The notes beneath the pieces are model-generated. The model was not told the origin of the DNA, made no database searches, and saw only the letters and a list, made by a program, of their open reading frames with translations. Positions 12,831 through 25,431 of a stretch of DNA of 64,000 bases are shown here, in pieces; positions within the stretch are counted from its first letter, which is position 1; the number at the start of each line of letters is the position of its first letter. The stretch covers positions 52,038,618 through 52,102,617 of the forward strand of contig CM063510.1 in NCBI GenBank assembly GCA_032207245.1, given 5' to 3'. Made by a program: the position numbers and the translations under genes. The stretch comes from Pardosa pseudoannulata. Its lineage: Eukaryota; Arthropoda; Arachnida; Araneae; Lycosidae.

Positions 12831-12990
12831 AACTTGAAAAATTATTACGAACTGCAAGACAATGGGCTTAGTTTGGCAAGCTATTTTCAGGAAACGAAAA
12901 GTATTTCAAAACTACTACAAATACATGAAAATTTTATTCTTTAACAAAATAATATATTTAAAAGTTATATTTATATGTTTAATACATAAA

Positions 12991-14090
12991 TTTCAGAGTT
13001 TCCTATCATAAAATGTATCTACTCTAACACACATTTTTTAGCATCATATGTCACACAGAGACAACCTGTAAGTATAAGAGATAAATGGGTGTTTTTTAGT
13101 TTGAACTAAATATTCTAAAAATTGTAATAATCTTGGAGCTTATTTTTTAAATGAAGAATTCTTGTGAAATCTGACAGTTCAACTTTAAATGATTTATTGC
13201 TCAATATGCTGTGAATTCCTTTGAAATACAAAATATGTACTAACTAAATTTTGTATTCTCGGTAGAAATTTCTTAAAAGAAATAATTATTAGATTCTATT
13301 TTTACTTTCATTTAGCCTTACTAGAATTTAAAAATTCTAAATATAAGTGTTATGAATACTTTTTAGATTTTGGATATTTCTGTGCTTCAGATATGTTTTT
13401 ATCAGTTTACTTGTCATTGGGTTAAAATGTAACAAATGTATCAGATCATTTCATAAGTTATATATTTGAATGTAAATAAACAACTGTGGACTAAGAAATT
13501 AAAATTAATTGCTCATAAATTCACACAGACTTGAAAAGCGTATAAATTTTTACTATATTCATCTATCTGTTAATTTATAGTTTGATAAGACTAGTGAATT
13601 AAACTATTTTATGAATTAAACTTCTATGTTCATTGTAGGAGATAATGAGATGAATAAAGTAGGAGATAATGAGTACGAAAAAATACATTATTTTTTACTC
13701 TTATAATACAATTAAGAATTATAATTTAAATTAAAATGCAATTCAAAAAGAGAGCTGTAATAAAAATACAATAATTAATGGTGACAACCACAAATGTTTA
13801 TATTACATAAATATCAAAAACACTCTAAATGGTATGTCTTCCATATTTCAGTAACATCATATTACATTTCTCACATAAAATATTACTTGTGAAATATAAA
13901 ACTCTAATAGGGCAATCTGTGATAAATTAGTAACGTCAATATTTCTGATATTGTGATATCAAGGGTTAGGCTTAATGGAAGAGAATTTAACACAAACAGA
14001 ATTTTTTTGACTGCATCAAAGAACGATTGTCTAAGTTTTGGAAACTCCACTGGAAACCGAGATGATTTGTGACTTTATATATAATAATGT
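12991..14090. other. AT-rich intergenic DNA, no gene seen
   Basis: No gene-like frame is present. A local doublet, gtaggagataatgag, occurs at about 13636 and 13659. Confidence 0.4.
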
Positions 14091-14576
14091 ATGTATGTAT
14101 GTGTTATTATAATATATAATATATTTATATATATATATAATATATATATTATAAAATAAATATATATAATATAAAGAATGTTTTAAAAATTCATATTAAA
14201 ATATAAATATTTATATTATATTAAAAGATATATAAAAATTTATATATAAATATTTTGTATAATATTTATATTAATATAAATGATAATTTATAAAATAATG
14301 TGTTATTATAGAAATCTGTTATAGAAATTTTATACTATGTGTTAATTTAAAAAATTTCTTTGTAATTAGAATGTATACTAAATATAATATGATTTATAAT
14401 ATATAGAATTATAATTAAAAAAAAACTTTATATTATATATGTATAAAACATATGATGTTTTTTATTTCATTAAAATATTGTAAAAATATCTTTTATAAAA
14501 TGTATATATAAATATATATATATATATATATAAATATATATATATATGAAATATATATATAATATATATATATATG
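14091..14576. repeat. AT-only low-complexity block with (TA)n
   Basis: It opens with tatgtatgtatg and continues as interrupted (TA)n and (TAAA)n-like sequence to (TA)n tracts at 14503-14576. G and C are nearly absent. Confidence 0.85.
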
Positions 14577-16124
14577 GTGACTCCCGAGAGAGGTTAATGT
14601 AAAGTAACATCCATAGGTAAACTCATATCTGATTTTTTTACAATTCTTTTGCTTTATATTTGTCCACTGTGTTAATATTGTCTATGTTGGTACATTTCGC
14701 CCCTTAGAAATATGATTCTAAAAAGAAAACTCTCAATATTAGAATATATCATAGATTCTAAACCAGGAAAAAATAAAAAGGTAAACATTCAAAATTGTTC
14801 TCCAGAAAACATAGCATTTTTACAACATGAATGATCAAATTGAATATCCTCAAATGAAATTTCAAAATGAAAGTTTACTTATAGAAACAGTAAATAACAC
14901 TGAAAATTGTCAAAAATGATTCCTCGGTCAGAATGAGTATTTCAGTTGAAATCTAAACATTCTAAATTTTCGCGACTATAATACTTACTTTCCTTCGTAC
15001 AAAGAAGTAAGAGTGTCACTTATATAAACATTATTTAACTGAATCATAAAGAATATGTTATAGAAATGTCTGGAAAGATGAGAAATCATAAATTGTTTTT
15101 TCAAAATCCCCAGTATCCTAAATCGTTTTTGTTATAGTGTATCTCAAATTGTTGCCGACTCACAAAAAGAAATAGTTTGCTTTAGGAAAGGAACAGTGAA
15201 CATTGTTTTATGGGTAGTCTTTTCTTTATACATAGTTTCATTTTTTTATACCGAAAACGCATGTGTTCTTTGAAGAAAGAGAGATGGGGTTTCCTTAAGA
15301 AAAACCACTTAATAGATATTCAAACCAATATTTTATTTGTTGGAAAGTATATTTCAATCTAAATACAATATCATGTCTATTTCTGGAGTTTTAACATGGT
15401 CTAAAGGCATACCAAAAAACAAAATCCGACAAAAAATGACTTTTTAAGTCATATTCTAATACTTTAAGATAATCTATCGTTTGAAAAAGAAAATAAGGTT
15501 CGAAATGCAAGAGGTTAGCTATTTGTCGAGCTGCAGCAATTAAGTCATTAGTAACTGTCACTTCCACGTGGCCAATGTTTTTAAATTTAATAGCTATTTT
15601 CTACTTAATTTGCAATTACAACAGAAAATGTTTTTGTTAATTTTATGCCAAAGAATAACTCATAAAAAATAAATGAAAATATTCTCTTCAAAAATTAATG
15701 AAAATTAATGATTTAGGATTTTAAATATCTATCCTTAAACTAAGCGTTGTAGATATCTAATAATGGTACTCGAAAAATTATTTTTTTTTAATTTTTTTAA
15801 AATATTGTTACTAATAATGTATTCCCTACATAAACTGCATTGTCAAGTTACTGTCATATTCTTCGAATATAAAAAATATATGGTAGCTATAATATTGGTT
15901 TTAATAAATATATCACAACAAACCATCCTAATTTTAAAATTATTCAGAAATTAAACTAGTATATCAAACATTCTTAAACCCTCTATTATAATAGTCTTTT
16001 TTTAATCTTCAAAATTAAAAATCTTTGCTCATGGTAGAATAAAACTTTCGTTAATAAGATTATGACTTTAAAAAAGGATTTAGTTTTGTCATCTCTAGAA
16101 GTATATTTAATAAAAAAGTATATA
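14577..16124. other. AT-rich intergenic DNA, no gene seen
   Basis: I see no supportable coding, RNA or repeat feature. A 63-codon hydrophobic frame at 15763-15954 is a chance reading of T-rich DNA. Confidence 0.4.
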
Positions 16125-16860
16125 TGTAACAAAGAGTTACACTACTACAACGCCAGCGCGAGAGACTGACCTAAAGGCGAAAGTGGAGTCAGTGACTGTA
16201 ACAATAAGTTACATTCGGTGCTTCAACGCTTGTTTTACCTCTTCCCGTCAGCCATCGCGAAAGGCAAACAGACCAGGATCTATGTGAACTAGAAACTTAA
16301 AACTTCTCCCAACCACAGAAGGGTCAGTTGGTTTGGAGGATTCTGACCGTCCACCGTTCTGGAGGGGACCGCGAGGCAGTCTGATTTTTTTCTTAGGACA
16401 AGGTTGTTACCAGAGGAGAGAAGAGGGTGAAATACTGCTGGCATCCATGGCTTTGCGGGATAGACATTTTTGGGAGCGTCACGAAATAAAGAAAAAACAA
16501 CGTCATTAAGCCGAGACAGACGCCGAATCCAGAGGAGTTTCCCCTATCTACAAATGATAAGTTGTATTCCACTTGTATTCCTTGGGCATGTATTTAACTG
16601 TATAAAATCATTTAATCGAGATATATTTTCCCATGTGTTTTTTAACGAGTTTAGATTTCTTCTTTCTCAAACACTTGTAACATTATTTTTACAGTGTCCT
16701 TCCTTTGACCCCATTGGACAAAAGAGGTTTCTAACCGCCGACTAACCATTTCGGTCCATGCAACTCTGTCCAACGAACATTTTCGAGAGATATGTGACCC
16801 CCCTCGGAGAGAAAGCAGGGAAGAAGTAGTGAGCTAAAAATCTTCTGTGTCAGTTTTATC
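16125..16860. other. GC-richer block with two TGTAAC/GTTACA hairpins; possible decayed LTR
   Basis: Composition is clearly less AT-rich than the neighbours. Two 17-bp hairpins sit near the left edge: TGTAAC plus 5 bp plus GTTACA at 16125-16141 and 16197-16213. An aataaag polyadenylation-like string is near 16486. TGTAAC at the edge would fit the TG start of an LTR, but no matching end, primer site or coding partner can be shown. The open frame at 16470-16745 has no recognisable domain. Confidence 0.35.
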
Positions 16861-17722
16861 CTTATTTTTCTTTTTTAAGACCAAGACCATGTTGGGTAGA
16901 TCTTCACTCAAGTATGGTACCTCTGAGATGATAGTATAATTATCATTGTTATTGCTTATTCTCATCTTTATTAAAATAAAGAAAATTCAGCAGGAGGAAT
17001 TAGTTTTTTTTCAATTTGTAATTTCTCACGGGGACTCCATTTATACCTTAGTTTGGAATCGACTCTTAGTCGGTCTTCACTTCAACAACATATACAAAAT
17101 AAAAAAAAATAAAAATAAAAATTTATTTACCAAGAGAACTTTTAAACTATACGAGGGAACCTAAATAACTAGAACTCTATTTCTGCTCATCTTTAGCTTT
17201 TACAACAAATTTGGGCCGATAGATACCAATAAAAGGCAATGTTTTGAGTTATAATTCTCCTGGCCGACAACTGACAACGAAAGATTTCTCTATCATTAAA
17301 AAAATTACATGATATAAATATTTGTGCAAGTGAATCGCCTGTCCTCAAACATGCACTTTACATTATACTTACTTAAGCAACCTATAACTCTCATTGTGAC
17401 AAATTGTTTAAAAATTTACTACCAATTCAAAGAAACTTCTTAAAATGCGGGATAGACCACAGACACATTTCTCTTTCACACGATGTAGAAACACTGCTAT
17501 GAAGAGAAAACTCATTTGCTCCAGAATGATACTTAAAGGAAAACAAAGCGATGATACTACCACAAAACTAGACATTTTCAAAGATAGATGTGAAAAGTGA
17601 AGAATACGCTCGAGAATTATGAATACACGAAAAAACAATATTGATTCTATGGAGATAAATAAACTGAACTATCAATGCAGGAAAGATGCATCGAGATTCT
17701 ATTGTATATGAAATGCTTATAA
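16861..17722. other. Intergenic DNA, no gene seen
   Basis: There is an A/T-rich stretch with an aaaaataaaaataaaaa tract near 17101-17120. A 76-codon minus-strand frame at 17408-17638 has no recognisable motif. Confidence 0.35.
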
Positions 17723-17726
17723 TTAA

Positions 17727-18290
17727 CCTCTTAATGCACAGTTTTTTTTCAAAAGGCTGGACAAAAAAATCAATTTTTTAATGTGAAAAACAGAATTCAG
17801 AACGTTTTCTTACTAAAAAAATTACAAAAATACAACAATAATCAAAATTTTTATTATAATTTTGGATTTTGATAACATTGCAGAAAATAGTCGAATATTG
17901 TAATATTACACGCACATCGACTTATTTTTATCTTTTTTAAGAATTCTAATTTCAGAATAATCAGAATTAATCAATTCAGAATTTCAGAATCTGAATACGA
18001 TATCGGAAAGCTTCTCACAGGGAAGATATAAGTCTAAGTGATAAGTAGAAAAAATATATATTTTACACTTGAATAAGTAAGTGTTATAGCTTACAGTACC
18101 ATGTAAATGATAAATATCAATAATACGATTGATTATTTTTTTCTTTCAATTGTTATTTTCAATTCTCGATTGCATTCAAGTGTGAAAAATTGTAGCAACA
18201 TAAAGTACAACGTCTCTCGAATTATCTAGAGTGTGTACAGTTTGGCCAGTTTAGCACGCTCGAGTTAACTCGAGCATGCAAGTTAAGGGG
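17727..18290. mobile_element. TTAA-type (piggyBac-like) non-autonomous element, family P1 copy 1
   Basis: The left end is TTAA (17723-17726) followed by cctcttaatgcac. The right end is gttaagggg followed by ttca (18291-18294), a one-base-changed TTAA. About 15 bp inside the right end is a perfect 18-bp palindrome, GCTCGAGTTAACTCGAGC (18258-18275). A weaker second palindrome (ctcgaattatctagag) lies about 40 bp further in. The right 240 bp or so matches the copy at 26328-26669. No coding remnant is recognised. The TTAA target and CCY ends fit piggyBac. Confidence 0.75.
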
Positions 18291-18294
18291 TTCA

Positions 18295-19248
18295 ACATAC
18301 TTTCAAATGTTATGAAAAGGCAGACTATTATCCAAAATACATTCAAGAAAGATGAGTAGCCAAACAAATCATTTGTTAACCCCAAAGTATTAAGGTCTCC
18401 GACAGAAAAGGCTTATAAGTTATCTATTATTCCTCGAAGTACCGGCAGTGCCTTTCTTCCTGTGATAAATATAGCATAAAATAACGTAGTGCTAAAATTA
18501 AGGCATAAGTATATGTTTGTTGCAATTCAAAAGCATAAATTAGAATCCGTACATTTGCATATTTATAAAAAAAATGCAACATTGTTTAAAATTTTGTAAA
18601 CATGTGACAATCAGTGGGTTCACTTGATTATCATCAAATATTCCCTTATCAAAAGTATGTCATCTACACCATATTTGCTTTAATGGTTGACTTGAGATTA
18701 ATGAAGAAAACAGACTGACAAGTTTCGTACGGAATTTATTTTAAAAAGTATAGTTCAAACACATTTATGCTGTATATCTCTCGTGTAAAGCTCACCAGGC
18801 CAAGTTCATTGAAACGCTGACTACATAGTTGTTTGTGAGCGTTACTGCTCATTTGTGAATAAATTTGATAAAAATGGAAATGGAAAAGGAGTTTAGAATT
18901 TAATGTATTTTGCCTTAAATAACCAATAAATTGTTTCGAAAACAACTGTTGGTATTGTGCCTCAGAGTCATTACATTGTTTTATGTCATTATTTTATTCA
19001 AGATCCAATATTCCACTTGCAACTGTAGGTTTTACCAACAAAATTGTGTAAAGAGTTGGTCATAATTGGTGCAGTGGGGTTTTAGGTAATCTTGGAAAAA
19101 CATAAACCGTCGATTATCTTTATATAATTGTATAGATGATGATTTTGTTAATCTTCATCAAGTCCTAGGAACTCCTTTGCTAAGACCTTTAGAGACGGAG
19201 AAAAGGTTATAAGAAAGACAATTAAGGGGAGAGGAGGTTTTTAAGGAA
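18295..19248. other. Intergenic DNA, no gene seen
   Basis: No recognised feature. The 69-codon minus-strand frame at 18736-18945 has no domain I recognise. Confidence 0.4.
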
Positions 19249-19276
19249 ATATTAAAATGACATAATTTTGATATAT

Positions 19277-19343
<67 letters not shown>

Positions 19344-19428
19344 GTATATATATATATGTATGTATATATATGTATATATATGTATATATATATATATGTA
19401 TATATATGTATATGTGTATATATATATG

Positions 19429-19464
<36 letters not shown>

Positions 19465-19507
19465 ATGTATATATAATATATATATATGTATATATATATA
19501 TGTAATA

Positions 19508-19562
<55 letters not shown>

Positions 19563-19640
19563 CTATCTATCTATATATATGTATATGTATATTTATATTA
19601 TCTCTCTCTCTCTCGTGTGCGTGCGTGCGCGCGCGTGCGC

Positions 19641-19685
<45 letters not shown>

Positions 19686-19738
19686 AGCACGCACGCACGT
19701 ACGCGCCAGCACGGTGCATGCGTGAGTCTGTGAAAAAG

Positions 19739-19800
<62 letters not shown>
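19249..19800. repeat. Compound microsatellite: (TA)n, (TATG)n, (CT)n, CG/TG-alternating, (TA)n
   Basis: The tract begins with copy 2 of the microsatellite-associated repeat (19249-19285). It then has (TA)n at 19279-19335, a long TATG/TA mixture to 19560, an (ATCT)n patch and (CT)n at 19600-19614. An alternating purine-pyrimidine run of CGTG/CGCG/TGTG type follows at 19614-19684, then (TA)n at 19741-19797. All open frames here on both strands translate as YIYI or VCVC repeats and are not genes. Confidence 0.95.
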
Positions 19801-20164
19801 ATATTATATTTAGATCTTAATCTTATCAAGGTCTAGATATGTTAATGAATTGTTTCCAAACTTTGATATTTAGAACATTACGTCATTAATCATATTATAA
19901 TAGATTCTATATATCAATTTCCTTCTGTATTTAGAATATATAAAATTTATAATTAATACTCAACCTATTTGATAGTTCCAGAGTGATTAATGAGTTTATG
20001 TTAATTATATATTACTAGACTATCAGTAAAAGATTTTGGCCGTTTCAATACAGATATTCTACTTGAAATTAATTATATTCATTATATCTTCGTGTCAGTA
20101 ATATTGATGTAAACATGTTTGAATTGAGGATTAATTAAAAGTGAATTAAATGATTGTGCATTAA

Positions 20165-21108
20165 AAAATCCGTCTATGTTAAAAACGTCCTTTTTTCCAA
20201 AAATCATATTTTATTTTTTATTTCTCTATTGTAAAATTTCAACTTTTAGGCTTCTAAATCTGTTTTTGTTTTGTCATTACGCATTTAAAAAAAAAGTTAC
20301 ACTATTTAAACTTCAGTGACAGCAGTCAAAACAAAACGGAAGTAGCGACTTCGGAAGTTGTGAATTTAAAGCCTTTTAAAGAGCATTTTTTGGACAAAAC
20401 TTTTTACATTTTCATGAAGATTACTTTAAACATTTTTCTAGTATTTTTAATAATTAGCAGCTTGGCAATTAGAAAGTTTTATAGCACGAAAGTGTGGGGA
20501 ATTTTAAACATGTATTTTAATTTTTTAATAGTTAAAGTTGCTTTCGCATTTGAACTTAAATTCAAATGCGTTTTTCTCAGAACGGTATTTTTAATAAAAT
20601 GTTGTAACTTCAAATGTGATTTCTCAAAATGTTCTTAAAATATTTTGTTGAAAATTATTTTGAGTGCTTTCGATAGTATTTACTAGTGAATGACCTAAAA
20701 GCTTTAAATTTGGATAAATTTTAAATGATGTTACACTTATAGTTAGATATAAAGGTAATGAAAATTCGTTAAAAATTCAATGTGTATGATTTTGAAGGAC
20801 CAAACTCTTTCACCAAATGTAAATTACGGAAAGAATTTAAGTGATTCATTAGTCCAGTGTATAAGAAATATGTTGCTTTAAAAAATATTGAAATAATTTA
20901 ATTTATTAAAAAAATACACCTTTTGAAAACCCCCGATTTTTTTTATTAAATTTTCTTCATTTATTAGAAATTTTATAAAAACTTTTCCAGGAATAAATTT
21001 TTTAAGGTCAATTCTCTATGATAATATAAAAAATAAGTCTAAAAATGTAAAAACTTGAACTAGTTTCTACGTTTAAAGAAAAAAGTTCTCCGAACGTAGA
21101 CTGATACC
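20165..21108. mobile_element. TTAA-flanked non-autonomous DNA element, family P2 copy 1 (944 bp)
   Basis: It is flanked by TTAA on both sides (20161-20164 and 21109-21112). The left end begins aaaatccgtctatgtt, and the right end reads back as ggtatcagtctacgtt, a terminal inverted repeat of about 15 bp. A second copy of almost the same length (945 bp) lies at 38047-38991, also between TTAA sites. The TTAA duplication points to a piggyBac-type mobiliser, although the terminal bases are not the usual CCY. The 92-codon frame inside is disrupted in the other copy, so it is not taken as a gene. Confidence 0.85.
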
Positions 21109-21112
21109 TTAA

Positions 21113-23473
21113 TAAAAATTTGGAAAAGCGTTTTTTATTAATTTGTAATAAGTTAAATGTATAAAGATTAAATTTCAAGGTAATCCTGTCTTGAACTTAT
21201 ATGAAAAGGAAGGAAAAATAATTTTACGCATAGTTATACTATAGGTTTAGAATATGTAGAAAATAATTCATTGTTCAGCATGATCCTATTAATAGGTTCG
21301 TGGACAACTAGATTTCAAGTACAATTTACCCTCTATGGAGCCATATTAGATGGCGAATTCTACTTGTATTATATATTTTATTGTATAAATCAACATTAGA
21401 GAATAAATATTAGGTTATTTCAATGCTGAAGTGAATTATTCAAACATGAATGGATTGATGATAAATATACGACACTTGCCATTATTTAATATTTCTATGC
21501 CAAATGTATTCCAAAATTTTAGTTTCCGTTATTTGAAAACGTATGTAGGAAATCTATTCACCAAGAATCCTTAATCTTTATAGTATACCATATTTTACGA
21601 TTCGTGAATATTGTTTCAGACAACAATTGAGAAGCTAGGGATAACACAAGGCAACTTGAAATAAAAAGGATGCTGTATAATTATAAAGCTGTGTACTTTT
21701 TCTGTGAAAGAAAATGAAAATTACAGTCATTTATTTTTTTTCTCCGAATGCTTATCATTGGGCTTATTTTGAATCGGTGAAGTATTCTCTTACCCTCTCT
21801 ATGCGTCTCAATGGAATGCATTTTCAAGGAACAGTTTATTTAATTTTTTTTTGTGTTTTTATTTTGTTGTGTGTTAAATAAATAGATAAATGTTAAGGAT
21901 TTAAAAACAGAACGATTCCAAATCTTGAATTCTAAAATATTCAGATTTTAACCATTTTGCTGTCTTTATTTGACAGAATAATTAAATAATGTACTTAAAA
22001 AGAAACACATATAGTTTATACAATAACTCTTTTATCCAGCACTTGAATTATCCAGCATACCACTTGAATTTAAATATTTATATGTAATATATCAAAATTA
22101 TTTTACTTTAATATCTCTTTAAAATTATCCTCTCTCCCATTCTAATTTCTTAAAATCTATTTTCACAGCCACAAAATGTCTTAATCGAAAGAGTGTTATC
22201 GACTTAAAATTCTTCCAACCCATTTCCCAAATATTTCCGTGCAATAAATGTAAATTTTCTTTTCATTCAACACATTTTCCAGCTGTGTTGTCGTCGGCAA
22301 TTAGCTCAGTTTTTCCCCTAATCTTACAGTTAAATTCGCTGACTAAGTTTCTCTTTTGACTAAGTCCCTTGGGAAGATTCTGCCTATCTTGCAATGGGGT
22401 ACACATCTATTATAGCAAAGAATTTTTCGTATCATTCTTTTTTATATCGTTGATTGGCAGAGATGTCTGTTTAGAAGCTCCTCAATAAATAGTCTAGCTG
22501 CAAAAGCTTCTCCTAGTCCAGTATCCCGGTCAAATAAAAAGAATAGGGGAAATGATAAAATATAAACAGCCGTTTTAGAATCGCTGGATTACTCATTCTC
22601 ACACTCTCACACACCCTAACTCTCTCTCTCTCTTTCATACACACATATACACACACAGTATGACAACATTCATGTACTATTAATTGCTTGATAACAAGAA
22701 TTCTTAAACTAGAGTAAAATATAAGGGACATTCATAAATTCCAATCAATTTCAAATGTAACACATGTTTAGTAAAACAACTTTTAAGATCTTTTAGGCTA
22801 AAATTTTTTTTTCTAACTTTTGTAACTGAATAGCACTTTTAGATAAAGCTTTAAATAAAACTTTAAATAAATATAACCGTACACCGTAGAGCTCCTGACT
22901 GAACATATTTTTAAACTTGATACTTACTTTATGTGGATGATATTTAATAGGTGCAAAAAGTTCCCTTTTTTAATATCTACAAAAAATGCTTTTATTAATG
23001 AAGCTGTGGAATATCCGGTAGTTTAGACATAAATAATGCGGGAAAAAGGTATTGTATTTGTGATTTACTACATAAATTGGTTTATAATAATAGTCAAATA
23101 TTATATTTTATATAAACGCTGAGAAAAAAAAAATATTTTCAAATTTTGTAATAAAAATATAAATTAATCACAATAATACATAAATTTAAACAAAAGATGT
23201 ATCTGCACACAAGTTTCATAAATATCTAACAAATTATATACAAAATTTTAGTTTAAGCACTGATAATTTCAAAATTCTTATAATTTTTCTATGTTGTAAA
23301 GAAGATTTTTCATATCTATTCATTACATATTTCCCTTGTGGGGTACATATATTGTAACCTACACTTTGCACCTTTTTTTTTGCATATGGCCCCTTGCAGG
23401 TGCAGTTCTTATTTTTTTTTCTCACGAGTGCAGCGTGTCTTTTCAAACAGAGCCGCCCCCGATCTGAGATTAA
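21113..23473. other. AT-rich intergenic DNA with a small CT/CA microsatellite
   Basis: No gene is seen. The cacactctcac, (CT)n and acacacac tracts at 22595-22660 create a minus-strand frame that is not credible. T runs occur near 23370-23420. Confidence 0.45.
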
Positions 23474-24300
23474 GTTTCGAACCGAGCGTCCAATTCTGGC
23501 CATCTACATCCGCAGCCCTTAAACCTTTCGACCATAATTTGCGCTCATCGGCTCATATTCTGACAGTTCTGCAGCCATCTCTTTCGGTTTGTGTTAAACA
23601 GTCGCTCCTTTGAAAGGTGCCGCGTTGTGGTGTGTTGCCAAGCTCCGCTCCGCATCGTCTTTGGCGAATGTTCACCACCGGAGTTGCACCTCACTGCGAT
23701 TGGATTTTTGTTCTCCGCACGCCTTGTTTCGACGTTTCATTGGTCAGAGCCGCGGGAATCCTTCGCTCTCCCCCAGAGCGCGGGGTTTTCTTGGCGCCTG
23801 GCAACCCTCTTGCTGGCTTTGTTCGGAGTTTTTGGCGTGAGCGTAGCCTAGAAGTTCTGATAATTTTTGAGAGACGGAGTGACACAGAGATGAAGTTTTA
23901 ACACCCTTGCCGACGCGTTTTTTGATCGGAAAAATGTTTCCGTTGGAACCACCTCGATCTTTGGACAGCCTAAGCACTCTATCCTTGTTTTGTCTTACTG
24001 CGACGTCTCCATCATATTTTTACTCAAAGCATCAATTTAATCTCCATAATACTTTTAAACAACGCAATGGAATGATTCTCAGTTACCCACTATTAGATCA
24101 AGGCAGAAGTGAACTATGGTAGTTTTAGATTATAAAATTAAAATTTATTTGATCAAATACTAAATAAAAGGATGCCTCTTCATCAAGTAATCGTCTGATT
24201 TTTTTCTACCTGAGGTGACTCTTAAAACAAAATCTCTGACTTTTCATCAATCACCCTACATACAGCTCCCTTCCTCTACATGGATCCCCGACTCTTCAGT
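23474..24300. mobile_element. LTR-like dispersed repeat, copy A
   Basis: This GC-richer block is homologous to the interior of the element at 61717-62684. Shared strings include ccgcagccc(t/c)(t/c)aaacctttcg, ggtgtgttgc, ctccgcatcg, ttggcgaa, gcggggttt, cttggcg, ggcgtgagcg, aacgcgtttttt, ctgaggtgactc and ccccgactcttc. An aataaaa signal lies near 24164, upstream of the ctgaggtgactc segment, which suits the U3-R-U5 order of a solo LTR. No flanking ORF or primer site was found. Several overlapping open frames of 64-94 codons here are composition artefacts. Confidence 0.55.
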
Positions 24301-25427
24301 ATATATGTGTTTAAACCAATATTTATAAAAGTGCAATGCATGTAAAATGTTGGCCAGGTCTTATGTTCTTAAAAAAGCTACATAAATTACTTCTAACAAT
24401 AAAGAAATAAATACTACTTAAGAAAACAGAGTTGTTATAAAACAAACATTATCACTTTTTATATATGTCTTCTTGAAAATAAATATCTCAAACACAAATA
24501 CTATGGATGGAAAAAAATGAAGCTGCTTTATTAGAAAAGCTACATAATTAAATTTATTCAGCTGCTGTTGAGCCGTTACGGTAGAAAATTTAATTTGGAA
24601 CTCTAATATTTAGAAGTTGCATCACGTGTTTACTTTCTAAGATTCTTTCGCTACTCAAGATTTCTTCCATGCTGTGATCTAAATCAATTTATCTTGAAAA
24701 AAAGGAGTTAGTAAAAAATCCTAAAAAAGCCCTAACTTTAAATTTTAGATATAAACAAGTTGTTCCGGTTCTTTAATTATTAACATCTGCAAACAGCATG
24801 AAAAAGTCTAGCTTCTACCTTTTTAAAATGACATATTTTTTAAGGTTAAAATATAAATTTTTTTATATTAATTATTTTCACCACAGGAGGTAATCGTTAG
24901 ATCTCAGAGATGTTTTGTTATTTAAATAATAAACTGTTAAAAACTGAAAATAATTTTGCTTTAAGGGTACTACACCTTTGGAGCTGAAAGTTTTCTTACC
25001 ATTATGCCAGCCTAAATTTGATTAATTATAAAATTAATAATAAATGATTAATTATAAAATTTGTCTCTGTAAAAGTTTTTTCCTGTCTCATTAATCAGTT
25101 TAACGTTATAAAAAAATTTATTTTAACTATACGAAGAAATGCATTATAAAATATATATAAACACCAAGAGAAAAATTTAGAAATACCCTTACGTACAAAA
25201 ATAAAAACATTTGAAATTTTTAAGTTAAAAATTTATTTTATATATCATATAGAGGCTAATTGTTTTCTTTATTCTGTGAATATCATTTATATTAATAAGT
25301 AGAATGTATTTTTTATAGCACCATAAATATTAATATTTCAATTTTTCTATTGTAAAATGTGTGAGAAATACTTCTATTATTTAATATTCAGATCCAATAC
25401 GGAGGTAGAAGGTAAATCCAGGATGCA
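24301..25427. other. AT-rich intergenic DNA, no gene seen
   Basis: No coding, RNA or repeat feature is recognised. Confidence 0.4.
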
Positions 25428-25431
25428 TTAA

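Larger units (their letters stand above)
10744..12990. repeat. Tandem array of three units of about 590 bp
   Basis: Units start at aataacattatttatgact: 10744, 11329 and 11923 (spacings 585 and 594 bp). Shared landmarks are ttaattatttca, then ttaaaccat, ttaaccacatatctggaatc, aatggagcacacataaaa, and a tail aatatatttaaaagttatat. The third unit is interrupted at 12375-12830 by a LINE fragment and resumes to about 12990. Short open frames in the units are not conserved between copies, which argues against coding. Confidence 0.9.

Noticed and set aside
19268..19813. Open frames of 65-100 codons on both strands
   Set aside because: They translate the TA, TATG and TG repeats (YIYI, VCVC) and cannot be genes.
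23338..23901. Cluster of overlapping frames of 64-94 codons on both strands
   Set aside because: They cover a GC-rich dispersed repeat. The homologous copy at 61.8-62.4 kb has different indels and does not keep any of these frames.
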